Assembly (NCBI GenBank): GCA_934512135.1
Contig: CAKSWT010000002.1
Coordinates: 124,001-188,000, forward strand
Length of the DNA: 64,000 nucleotides
Reading direction: 5' to 3'
From: an uncultured Oscillospiraceae bacterium
GTDB taxonomy: Bacteria > Bacillota > Clostridia > Oscillospirales > Oscillospiraceae
This document shows positions 50,233 through 58,422 of this stretch, piece after piece (position 1 is the first letter of the stretch; the number at the start of each line of letters is the position of its first letter). A program made the translations under genes and the position numbers. Under the pieces are notes generated by a model, which worked only from the letters and a program-made list of their open reading frames with translations, made no database searches and had not been told where the DNA came from.

Positions 50233-52146
50233 TTACAAATCGATTTTTTTCGTGGGGTCAATGATACTGGGGGTGAATTTTCGCCCGCCGGACTGATAGA
50301 ACCGGCCAAACATCTCATAGAATTCCAGACGAAGCACCTGAATGCAGACCATCAGGCCTTCAATCCCCATAACCAGAATATTGCCGATAACCAGCACCAC
50401 CGGGGAGGCGGGGTCCCCCGCCAGGGTATACACCACCAGCATCATGCCGGCGTGGCAGATGGCATAGGCGCCAACACGCAGAAACGACACGGTATTGGTG
50501 ACAAAGGACAAAATGACCTCAAACATTTCAAAGAAGTTTTCTGCGATAAAGCCGCCGATGGACGCCGGTTTCCAATCCTTCTGGTGGGCAGCCAGCTTTC
50601 CCAGCGGCTCCTGGGCAAACATCACAAGGATCGGCAGTACAATCAGGCAGATCACATATATCCCGGAGAACACCTTTGCCCCCGTGGTCAATGTCACCAC
50701 TGCGCCAATCACCACCGCAAGATAAAACACCAGACCGGCCAAGGAGTTGTTGGTGAAGAAGATCTTCTTCATATTCTTCTGCCGAATGCCGTTGACAATA
50801 TTGATTCCCATGGTCATGACGATCATCACAACGCCCAGCCCGGCGGAGACCAGCAAAATTCGTGTGGCGTTGGCCCCGGAGTCCAGCACATGGAATCCCG
50901 GAATCAGTGTTTCACAGCCAAAGAAGCTGCCAAACACAAATCCAAACAGGGTGGAGAATACCCCCACGCTGGCCAGAATTCCTCCCAGCCACATGCCTTT
51001 TTTCTGATACAGGAAGATTCCCAGGGCAATCAGCACCAGCCCCTGGCCCACGTCACCGTACATAATGCCGAACAGGATAGAGTAGGTGACTGCCATCAGG
51101 AAGGTGGGATCAAATTCGTTGTAGGCCGGAAGGCCGTACATCTCCGTAAAGGGCTGGAACAGCCTGCCCCAGAAATTATTTTTGAGAAGCACAGGGGGAG
51201 AAGCGCCCTTGACGGCCTGGGGCTTATCCTCTGCCAGCAGAACCTCAGGAAACTGGGAGAATCGCTCCTTGAGCCGTGTGACCTCTTGTTCCGGAACCCA
51301 CCCGCAGAGCATAAAGGTGTTGTCCTCCGTATGGACCGCAAACTTCTTGATTTCTCCTGCCTGGTACATAAACCGGACATAGCTGTAGGACATCAGCATT
51401 TGATGCTTCTGGGATTCCATCCAGGCGGCGTGATCCTCCTCCAGCTGCTTTAGCTGCTGCCGGCAGTGCATATTGTCCGCCTCCAGCATCTGAGCGGTCT
51501 GCTCCGGGGTACCCAGGGTGTGGGAGGTCAGGCGCATTCGCTCAAAGCCCAGGGAATTCATAAAATTATCGGACCTGGCCGTGCAATTCTTGGGAGTCAC
51601 ATAGGCCAGATAGACGAAGTCCTTTCCCATCTGGGTGGGATAGAGAATAATTTCGTCCATTTTCTCCACCTTGATGGCCAGAGAATCATACGATTCCCGG
51701 GGCATCCGCCCAAAGCGAAAGCGCACATAATTCAGATGGTAGATGTCCTCAAGGCTGCTGGGAAGCTGAAGAAACTTCTCAAGGTCTGTCACATCCTGGG
51801 TGTTATCAGAGATGCGGTCCCGGAGGGCGATGCTCTGCTCCCGGAAGCGGGAGAGTGTGGCCTCCGTTTCCCCAAAATACTTTTTCACTGCGGACATAGA
51901 CAGGGCTTCGTCTCGGAAATCCTGAAAGGCTAGGGGAATGTTCATATCCGACAACAGCTTTTCCGCCGTTGCCAGGGGCTCCTGCCAGGGGTTGGTCCAC
52001 TCAAAGGGAACCAAATGATCATTATTTGCAACGCGGGCCGCCTCCACAGGATTAAATTGCTCATTGACCAGACAGGTGCAGATCACCGGATCGATGGAAT
52101 CCGCCGGCCCGGCCACAGTGAGCATTTTCATGGGAACGACTGACAT
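50233..52146 (-). CDS. ntpI: V-type ATP synthase subunit I, second copy
   Basis: The complete 637-residue stator subunit. Residues about 1-330 form the cytoplasmic two-lobed arm; from about 345 come seven or eight membrane helices, opening with FDPTFLMAVTYSILFGIMYGDVGQG and including LFGFVFGSFFGCET, with the conserved Arg expected in the last helices (GAYAICHAGMMLVV region and VLRLEFYEMFGRFYQSGG). Only weakly like the left-edge copy. AAGAGGT-type site upstream, and its stop shares bases with the possible upstream start of K. Confidence 0.96.
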   Translation of the reverse strand: MSVVPMKMLTVAGPADSIDPVICTCLVNEQFNPVEAARVANNDHLVPFEWTNPWQEPLATAEKLLSDMNIPLAFQDFRDEALSMSAVKKYFGETEATLSRFREQSIALRDRISDNTQDVTDLEKFLQLPSSLEDIYHLNYVRFRFGRMPRESYDSLAIKVEKMDEIILYPTQMGKDFVYLAYVTPKNCTARSDNFMNSLGFERMRLTSHTLGTPEQTAQMLEADNMHCRQQLKQLEEDHAAWMESQKHQMLMSYSYVRFMYQAGEIKKFAVHTEDNTFMLCGWVPEQEVTRLKERFSQFPEVLLAEDKPQAVKGASPPVLLKNNFWGRLFQPFTEMYGLPAYNEFDPTFLMAVTYSILFGIMYGDVGQGLVLIALGIFLYQKKGMWLGGILASVGVFSTLFGFVFGSFFGCETLIPGFHVLDSGANATRILLVSAGLGVVMIVMTMGINIVNGIRQKNMKKIFFTNNSLAGLVFYLAVVIGAVVTLTTGAKVFSGIYVICLIVLPILVMFAQEPLGKLAAHQKDWKPASIGGFIAENFFEMFEVILSFVTNTVSFLRVGAYAICHAGMMLVVYTLAGDPASPVVLVIGNILVMGIEGLMVCIQVLRLEFYEMFGRFYQSGGRKFTPSIIDPTKKIDL

Positions 52147-52157
52147 TTAATCACCTC

Positions 52158-53192
52158 TTAGATACCAATGAGCGTTACATAGGCGTTTGGATCCCCGCCA
52201 TAGCGAATACACTCAATGATACTGATAATATTTCTGAGTTCGATTTCCTTCAGGGTGAGATATGCAATGGGCGTATATACCGTGGGCGCCGCTGCGCGAA
52301 GCTGACGCCGGGAGAAATTGTATTGCAGGGTGTACACATAGGCTTCCAGCCCCGACGGGGTCATCGACTGAAACAGCGGGCTGTAGGGACCGTTTTGCAC
52401 CAGCTCCAGCGCATCTTCATAGCTGTCCGTCCCCAGCAGCTGCTGTATATATTCCGGCCGCAGCTTGGCCGAGCAGGGAAGGGGGAAGCTGTAGCGGCGG
52501 ATGTCCTCCTGGGAAAAGGAGCGCTTCAGCCGCAGAAACTGCACCAGGTTCAGCAGATCCGTTTCGTCATCCAGGGCCTCCCGAATGATTTTCCTGGTTT
52601 CCCCGGCATAGTTTTTCCCGGTAATCTTATAGAGCTTGGAAAAGTAGACCACCTGCATCATGTTGTCCACAAAGGCCGGCGTGGGCGTTTTGCTGTCCCC
52701 CACAAGAATGCGGCCCAGGGCAGAGCCATAAATGGTCTCCTCGGCAGCGTGGGCAATCTCCCCAAAGGACGCGGCGCCCTCTAAGGCGTGAAGATCCAAT
52801 TTGCTCTTCTTTCGAAGCACCGGGTCCCAGGTGGGAAACGGCTCCAGCATATGGGCGGAATTCAGCCGGCGCATGGCCGTCAGAATGGCTGTCTGCTCTG
52901 CCCGGTACATGGGGAACCGCAAAAGCTCCTTGTCCCGGAGCTGCATAAAGCTGAAGATCCGACGGTATTCCTCCACATAGTCCCGCCGAAGGGCATTCTC
53001 CAGGGTTTCCCGATGGATGGTGGCTGTGGGAAGCCCCGAAAGGCACTCCCGATACCCCGGATGGGACTGCAGAAACGCCGCGGCCTCGGGAAGCGACCGC
53101 TTGCTCATCAGCTGACGGTAGTCCTCTCCGGTCATCCGCCGGCCATAGAGCGCGTGGACCTTGGCGGATACGGCGTAATAGGCACTGGACAT
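52158..53192 (-). CDS. ntpC: V-type ATP synthase subunit C
   Basis: The 344-residue funnel-shaped subunit that joins the rotor shaft to the K ring (equivalent to V-ATPase d). It is helix-rich throughout, with AYYAVSAKVHALYGRRM at the start and LTLKEIELRNIISIIECIRYG near the end, the best conserved part of the family. The start at 53192 is one base after the stop of the stalk gene; a longer start at 53246 would overlap that gene. Confidence 0.93.
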   Translation of the reverse strand: MSSAYYAVSAKVHALYGRRMTGEDYRQLMSKRSLPEAAAFLQSHPGYRECLSGLPTATIHRETLENALRRDYVEEYRRIFSFMQLRDKELLRFPMYRAEQTAILTAMRRLNSAHMLEPFPTWDPVLRKKSKLDLHALEGAASFGEIAHAAEETIYGSALGRILVGDSKTPTPAFVDNMMQVVYFSKLYKITGKNYAGETRKIIREALDDETDLLNLVQFLRLKRSFSQEDIRRYSFPLPCSAKLRPEYIQQLLGTDSYEDALELVQNGPYSPLFQSMTPSGLEAYVYTLQYNFSRRQLRAAAPTVYTPIAYLTLKEIELRNIISIIECIRYGGDPNAYVTLIGI

Positions 53193-53193
53193 G

Positions 53194-53520
53194 TCAGCTG
53201 CCTGCCTTTCCGATGATCCGCTCAAAGATTGCGTCCACCCATTCATCCTTTTTGGCTTGATAAATGCTTTCCACCTGGCTCAGCTTTTCCTGGAGCCGAT
53301 GGTCCAGCTCCTGAAGCCGTTTGTCGCTGCGGGCCTGCTCCGCCTGCTCCAGCTGACGGAGATATTCGGTGGCATGATCCTGATAGCGCTGCTCCAGAGC
53401 ACGGATCTCTCCGTCGATGGATGCCTCCATATTCTCCTGCTGATTCCTTGCGGATTCCGTCAGAGCCTGGGCCTGATGCTCTGCGGCGATGATCTTCTGA
53501 ATCAGGTCTGACTGATTCAA
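53194..53520 (-). CDS. V-type ATP synthase peripheral stalk subunit (G/H), second copy
   Basis: A 108-residue, almost wholly coiled-coil protein, rich in Gln, Glu, Arg and Ala. By position (first gene of the operon) and composition it is the G/H helix that pairs with subunit E. I take TTG at 53520 as start because AAGGAGGG lies 6 bases upstream and the longer in-frame ATG at 53595 overlaps the promoter -10. It shares little sequence with the left-edge stalk protein. Confidence 0.8.
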   Translation of the reverse strand: MNQSDLIQKIIAAEHQAQALTESARNQQENMEASIDGEIRALEQRYQDHATEYLRQLEQAEQARSDKRLQELDHRLQEKLSQVESIYQAKKDEWVDAIFERIIGKAGS

Positions 53521-53583
53521 GCGAATCCCTCCTTTTCTCCGGACATACAGGAATGGATACAATTTTCCATTCTGTTTAGATTC

Positions 53584-53611
53584 ATTATAATCCAATTACT
53601 CTAAAATACAA
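53584..53611 (-). promoter_or_regulatory. Promoter of the second V-ATPase operon
   Basis: TTGTAT (53606-53611) and TATAAT (53584-53589) on the minus strand with a 16-base spacer, about 65 bases before the TTG start of the stalk gene. Confidence 0.72.
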
Positions 53612-53757
53612 GTGTCTTCGGACATATTTTATATTCTACGGATTGGGCGGCCCTTGGACGGACGCCGGATCACAAGGCTTCTCCGGGCTTTCTTTCCGGT
53701 TAGAAATATTCGAAAAATTTCGTTCAAAACCGATGGGAAAAGAATATGAAAAAACAC

Positions 53758-53786
53758 TTCCAATCAGGGAGGAGCTTATGTATAAT
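53758..53786 (+). promoter_or_regulatory. Promoter of the Lrp-aminotransferase operon
   Basis: TATAAT (53781-53786) with a weak -35 (TTCCAA, 53758-53763) at 17 bases. The start codon is 30 bases further on. Confidence 0.55.
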
Positions 53787-53815
53787 AGCCTTAATATCTT
53801 TGAGGAGGTAAGAAT

Positions 53816-54307
53816 ATGGATCAACGCTCAAATAAGCTGCTGAAGCTGCTGGAAAAGGACTGCACTCTGACCCATGCACAGCTGGCGGCCATGTGTGATA
53901 CCACCACCGACGACATCGCCATGCGCATCAAGAGCTTAGAGGACGAGGGCGTCGTTCTGGGATATAAGGCAATGGTAAACTGGGAGAAAACCGCAGTGGA
54001 GTCTGTAGAGGCACTCATCGAGGTCAAAGTCACCCCCCAGCGGGATCAGGGGTTTGACCGAATTGCGGAACGCATCTACCAGTACGAGGAGGTGGAGAGC
54101 TGCTACCTCATGTCCGGCGGCTACGACCTGACGGTGATTCTCACCGGACGGACCCTTCGGGAGGTGGCCCTGTTTGTCTCCCAGAAGCTCTCTACCATTG
54201 ACGGCGTTACCTCCACGGCAACCCATTTCATTCTCAAGAAGTATAAGCAGCAGAATGTGATCTTCACCCCCAAGGAGGAGCAGAAAGAAAGGCTGATTTT
54301 TGTATGA
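53816..54307 (+). CDS. Lrp/AsnC-family transcriptional regulator
   Basis: The 163-residue protein has an N-terminal winged helix-turn-helix (about 1-60, LTHAQLAAMCDTTTDDIAMRIKSLEDEG) and a C-terminal RAM ligand-binding domain (about 70-150, AERIYQYEEVESCYLMSGGYDL), which in this family binds amino acids and controls assembly. GAGGAGG precedes the ATG. Its stop overlaps the aminotransferase start by 4 bases (ATGA), so it probably regulates or senses the product of that enzyme. Confidence 0.93.
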   Translation: MDQRSNKLLKLLEKDCTLTHAQLAAMCDTTTDDIAMRIKSLEDEGVVLGYKAMVNWEKTAVESVEALIEVKVTPQRDQGFDRIAERIYQYEEVESCYLMSGGYDLTVILTGRTLREVALFVSQKLSTIDGVTSTATHFILKKYKQQNVIFTPKEEQKERLIFV

Positions 54308-55479
54308 TTGACTACAATACGATCATCTCTCAGCGTGTACAGAACATCCAGCCCTCCGGGATTCGTAAGTTTTTCGATATTCTTGAGAACATGACCGACG
54401 CCATCTCCTTGGGCGTCGGAGAGCCGGATTTCCCGACACCGTGGCACATTCGGGATGCCGGCATTTACTCCCTGGAAAAGGGGTTTACCAAGTACACCTC
54501 CAACGCCGGTATGACGGACGTCCGAAAGGAAATCTGCAATTACCTGGCCCGGCGTTTTGACCTTCACTATCACTATGACGATCAGGTGCTGGTTACCGTA
54601 GGCGGCAGTGAGGCCATTGATTTGGCCATCCGCTGCATCACCAATCCCGGGGACGAAATTCTGATTCCGGAGCCCAGCTTTGTGTGCTACGGTCCCATTG
54701 CGTCCCTGGCCTCCGGGGTGCCGGTGCCCATCCGTCTGGTGGCGGACAACGAGTTCCGCCTGAGTCCGGAGCAGCTGGAGGCAGCCATTACCCCCAAAAC
54801 CAAGGCGCTGGTGCTGCCCTATCCCTCCAACCCCACCGGCGGGATTATGGAGCGTGAGGACTTGGAGAAGCTGGTTCCGATTTTAAAGGCCCACAATATC
54901 GTTGTGATCTCCGATGAGATCTATGCGGAGCTCACCTATGGCCAGCACCATGTTTCCATGGCGAATCTTTCGGAAATGTACCATCAGACCCTGGTGGTCA
55001 ACGGCATGTCCAAGTGCTACTCCATGACCGGCTGGCGGCTGGGCTATGTGTGCGGCCCCAAGGAGCTTATCGCTCAGATGACAAAGATCCATCAGTATGC
55101 CATTATGTCTGCGCCTACCACCAGTCAGTACGCCGCCATTGAGGCCCTGCGAAACGGCGACGGGGACATAGAGGCCATGAAGGAAGAATACGACGGCCGC
55201 CGCCGGTATCTGGTCAGCGGCCTGCGGCAGCTGGGCCTTAGCTGCTTCGAGCCCAAGGGCGCCTTCTATGTGTTCCCCTGCATTCGGTCCACAGGGCTTA
55301 GCTCCGAGGACTTCTGTGAGCAGCTGCTGATTCAGCAGAAGGTGGCGTGTATCGCAGGAAACGCCTTTGGAGAAAGCGGCGAGGGCTTTGTGCGGATGTG
55401 CTATGCGGCCAGCATGCAAAACCTGGAGGAGGCCCTGCGGCGCATCGGACTCTTCCTTGACAGTCTGAAAAAAGGCTGA
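54304..55479 (+). CDS. Class I/II pyridoxal-phosphate aminotransferase
   Basis: The 391-residue aminotransferase is of the AspAT-I fold. The Schiff-base lysine is Lys237 in NGMSKCYSMTGWRLGY; Asn176 (PSNPTGG), Asp204 and Tyr207 (SDEIYAEL) complete the cofactor site. It would exchange amino groups between an amino acid and 2-oxoglutarate; the amino acid (Asp, Ala or aromatic) is not evident. It is translationally coupled to the Lrp-type regulator. No terminator is clear after it. Confidence 0.93.
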   Translation: MIDYNTIISQRVQNIQPSGIRKFFDILENMTDAISLGVGEPDFPTPWHIRDAGIYSLEKGFTKYTSNAGMTDVRKEICNYLARRFDLHYHYDDQVLVTVGGSEAIDLAIRCITNPGDEILIPEPSFVCYGPIASLASGVPVPIRLVADNEFRLSPEQLEAAITPKTKALVLPYPSNPTGGIMEREDLEKLVPILKAHNIVVISDEIYAELTYGQHHVSMANLSEMYHQTLVVNGMSKCYSMTGWRLGYVCGPKELIAQMTKIHQYAIMSAPTTSQYAAIEALRNGDGDIEAMKEEYDGRRRYLVSGLRQLGLSCFEPKGAFYVFPCIRSTGLSSEDFCEQLLIQQKVACIAGNAFGESGEGFVRMCYAASMQNLEEALRRIGLFLDSLKKG

Positions 55480-55574
55480 TTTCCTTCCGAAAAGCATAAT
55501 CTTCAACCTGATGAAGCTCCATAGAAAATTTGTGTTACAGTCTCCCCGATAAGGATTTGGAAAGGCGGACAACC

Positions 55575-56807
55575 ATGCATCATTGCTTTCATGCGGCGGA
55601 CATTCTTCTGCCGGAACGAAAATACTCCCTGAAAAGGTGGGCCTGTGTGGCCTGCGATCAGTTCTCCTCCCAGCCGGAATACTGGGATCAGGTCTCTGCG
55701 TTTGTGGGGGATGCGCCCTCTACGCTTCACATGATTGTCCCGGAGGCATATTTGAAGCAGGGGAAAACCGAGGGGCGGCTTGCATCCATTCACCGTACCA
55801 TGGACGATTACTGGAAGGAAGGGCTGTTCCGCACACTGCGCCGCAGCTTTATCTATCTGGAGCGCACCATGCAAAACGGCACCGTGCGCCGTGGTCTGGT
55901 GGGCCAGATCGACCTGGAGGACTATGATTTTACCCCCGGCTCCGGCGCAAAGATTCGTGCCACAGAGGGCACCGTCCAGGAGCGGATTCCGCCCAGGGTC
56001 AAGCTGCTGGAGGGCGCAAGGCTGGAATTTCCCCACGTACTGCTGCTCTGCGACGACAAGCAGGACGTCATCATGAAGGCAGCCCAGTCGGCTAAGGGCG
56101 ATGAGGTTTACAGCTTTGATCTCATGGAAGGCGGCGGCCATGTTACCGGATGGCAGATCTCCGGCCTGGGGGTCAGCCTGGTCAACACCGCCGTGGCGGA
56201 CTATATGGCTGCCGCAGCGGCGGCCCAGTCCGTCAGCAATCCCATGGCCTTCGCCGTGGGAGACGGAAATCACTCTCTGGCCTCGGCCAAAGCCTGCTGG
56301 GAAAAGCTAAAGCCCACGCTGTCCGGATCGGACCTCCAGGAGCATCCTGCCCGGTATGCCCTGGTAGAGCTGGAAAACATCCACGACCCAGCCATTGTCT
56401 TTGAGCCCATTCACCGAGTGCTCAAGGACGTCCCGGTGGATCTTCTGGTGGATACGCTGCACCGTGTCGCCGTCCCGGAGGGATACCCTATCACCGTGGT
56501 GACACAGCAAAAAACGGAGACCTTGCATCTGAGCCGGGAGGCAAGTCCTTTGGCGGTGGCGATTTTACAGCCGCTGCTGGACCGCTTCCAGAAGGAGCAT
56601 GGCGGAACCATGGACTACATTCACGGAGAGGACGTGGCTATTCGGCTGTCCCACCAGGGGGGTGCCGTAGGCATCATTCTTCCCCCCATGGAAAAAGACG
56701 CACTGTTTCCCGGGGTGCTCCAGGGGGGCGTGCTGTCCCGTAAAACCTTCTCCATGGGAGAGGCCCGGGAAAAGCGGTACTACCTGGAGGGGAAGGTGCG
56801 AAAATGA
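55575..56807 (+). CDS. DUF1015 family protein
   Basis: A 410-residue soluble protein, full length for DUF1015. The N-terminus reads FHAADILLPERKYSLKRWACVACDQF and the family core is FAVGDGNHSLASAKACWE, where the Asp/His pair could be catalytic. The function of this widespread family is not established. GGAAAGGCGG precedes the ATG at 55575; a start 15 codons earlier lacks a site. Its stop overlaps the ispE start (ATGA). Confidence 0.9.
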   Translation: MHHCFHAADILLPERKYSLKRWACVACDQFSSQPEYWDQVSAFVGDAPSTLHMIVPEAYLKQGKTEGRLASIHRTMDDYWKEGLFRTLRRSFIYLERTMQNGTVRRGLVGQIDLEDYDFTPGSGAKIRATEGTVQERIPPRVKLLEGARLEFPHVLLLCDDKQDVIMKAAQSAKGDEVYSFDLMEGGGHVTGWQISGLGVSLVNTAVADYMAAAAAAQSVSNPMAFAVGDGNHSLASAKACWEKLKPTLSGSDLQEHPARYALVELENIHDPAIVFEPIHRVLKDVPVDLLVDTLHRVAVPEGYPITVVTQQKTETLHLSREASPLAVAILQPLLDRFQKEHGGTMDYIHGEDVAIRLSHQGGAVGIILPPMEKDALFPGVLQGGVLSRKTFSMGEAREKRYYLEGKVRK

Positions 56808-57661
56808 CGCGGCTTCAAGGGGTGGCCCACGCCAAGCTGAATCTGACGTTGGATGTGCTGGGAACCCGGCCGGACGGGTATCATAATCTTAAAATGGTCA
56901 TGCAGGAGATTGAACTGGGGGATTCCCTGTCTCTGACGCTGGAGACCGGGAATGCCTGGACCGTCACTGGAAACTCCGGGGAGATCCCGCTGGATGAGAG
57001 CAATTTGGCCATCAAGGCCGCGAAGCTGTTTTTTGCAGCGTCCGGCATTTCCTGTGAGGGACTTTCACTCCATTTGGATAAAGTTACGCCGGTGTGTGCC
57101 GGCATGGGCGGCGGCAGCGCCGACGGCGCAGCCATACTGCGAATACTTCAAACCCACTACGGGGCGCCGCTTTCGGAGGAGACGCTGTTTTCCTTGGCAG
57201 AGCAAACCGGGGCCGATGTTCCCTTTGCGCTGTTTGGCGGTACCGCGCTGGCTGAGGAGAAGGGGCAGGTGCTCACCCGACTTCCCGCGGTACCTCGGTG
57301 CAGCATTGTCCTTTGCAAGCCGCCGTTCCCGGTGTCTACGCCGGAGCTGTTCCGGGCCATTGACCGGGAACCCATTGTGCAACGGCCCAATACTGACGCC
57401 ATGATTTGTGCGCTGGAGAATCAAGATCTTCCCGGAATCGCAGCACAGCTCTGCAATGTGTTCGAGCCCGTGGTGACCCGGATGCACCCGGAGCTGAAGG
57501 ACATCCGGCAGACGCTGCTGGACTGTGGCGCGCTGGGCGCCGGCATGACCGGCTCCGGTCCCACCATGTTTGGGCTGTTTTCCCAGGAATCCCAGGCCAG
57601 AAATGCAGAGGCTGCGCTAAAATCCCGGTATCGGGACACTTTCTTGACCCGGCCGGTTTAA
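56804..57661 (+). CDS. ispE: 4-diphosphocytidyl-2-C-methyl-D-erythritol kinase
   Basis: A GHMP kinase of the MEP route to isoprenoids: it phosphorylates CDP-methylerythritol at the 2-OH. The 285-residue protein has AHAKLNLTLDVLGTRPDGYHNL near the start, the ATP-binding PVCAGMGGGSADGAAILR around residue 90-107, and the C-terminal GAGMTGSGPTMFGLF. Length is typical. Translationally coupled to the DUF1015 gene. Confidence 0.96.
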   Translation: MTRLQGVAHAKLNLTLDVLGTRPDGYHNLKMVMQEIELGDSLSLTLETGNAWTVTGNSGEIPLDESNLAIKAAKLFFAASGISCEGLSLHLDKVTPVCAGMGGGSADGAAILRILQTHYGAPLSEETLFSLAEQTGADVPFALFGGTALAEEKGQVLTRLPAVPRCSIVLCKPPFPVSTPELFRAIDREPIVQRPNTDAMICALENQDLPGIAAQLCNVFEPVVTRMHPELKDIRQTLLDCGALGAGMTGSGPTMFGLFSQESQARNAEAALKSRYRDTFLTRPV

Positions 57662-57663
57662 AA

Positions 57664-57708
57664 ATCCATATCGCCGTCCATACTGTGGGTAAACTCCTAC
57701 ATATGGAT
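57664..57708 (+). promoter_or_regulatory. Stem-loop covering the spoIIR ribosome binding region
   Basis: ATCCATAT (57664-57671) pairs with ATATGGAT (57701-57708), and flanking AAAA and TTTT could extend it. The only candidate ribosome binding site for spoIIR, GGATGG (57705-57710), lies in the 3' arm. It may reduce translation or serve as a weak terminator after ispE. Confidence 0.45.
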
Positions 57709-57719
57709 GGTGATTTTTT

Positions 57720-58370
57720 ATGGCAAAGAACACAATGAAACGAACGGAATTGGCGCTGCTATTGCTGCTGGCCCTGATACTGGGCTTCGCCACGTCCCTG
57801 GAAAAGCAGCAGCAGCGGATTGCAGGCAGCCTAATTCGTCTGCATATATCCGCAAACTCCGACAGCCGGGAGGATCAGCAGATTAAGCTCCAAGTCCGGG
57901 ATGCGGTTCTGGAGGAGGCATCCTCCCTTTTGCAGGATGCCCACTGCCGGGAGGATGCCCTTACGCTGCTTCAGAATCAGCTTCCTGCCCTGGAGCAGCG
58001 GGCCAACGAGACCCTCCAGGCCTGCGGAACCTCGGACCGGGCCAGCGTGGCCCTTCGACGGGAATTGTTCGGCACCCGAACCTACCAGGGCTTTGCGCTG
58101 CCGGGGGGATATTATGATGCCCTCCGGATCTCCATCGGAAGGGGAGAGGGGCACAACTGGTGGTGCGTGGTCTATCCGCAGATTTGTACCGCCGCCACTG
58201 CCGACGACCGCCGGGCGGCGGAGGTTATGGCCGGTATGGACGAAACCTCTATGGAGATTTTGGAATGCGACACACCGGAATACGAGCTTCGATTTCGTGT
58301 TTTGGAGCTGTTTGAGAATTTGATGGGTTGGTTTCGGGCCACCCATCGGGGAATTCCCGATTCGGGATGA
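57720..58370 (+). CDS. spoIIR: Stage II sporulation protein R
   Basis: SpoIIR is made in the forespore, exported to the intermembrane space and triggers SpoIIGA to process pro-sigma-E in the mother cell. The 216-residue protein has an N-terminal signal/anchor helix (about 8-22), then the family marks LIRLHISANSDSREDQQIKLQVRDAV and GGYYDALRISIGRGEGHNWWCVVYP. The start at 57720 has a weak site; ATG at 57735 is the alternative. It identifies the organism as from a spore-forming lineage. No sigma-F promoter was confidently found. Confidence 0.94.
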   Translation: MAKNTMKRTELALLLLLALILGFATSLEKQQQRIAGSLIRLHISANSDSREDQQIKLQVRDAVLEEASSLLQDAHCREDALTLLQNQLPALEQRANETLQACGTSDRASVALRRELFGTRTYQGFALPGGYYDALRISIGRGEGHNWWCVVYPQICTAATADDRRAAEVMAGMDETSMEILECDTPEYELRFRVLELFENLMGWFRATHRGIPDSG

Positions 58371-58422
58371 CAGAGCGGCGGGAATGTGCTACAATAACGT
58401 CAGTTTGGAAGGAGCTGATTGT

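Noticed and set aside
53643..53843. 66-codon frame before the Lrp gene
   Set aside because: It overlaps the promoter and the true start of the Lrp gene and has no family likeness.
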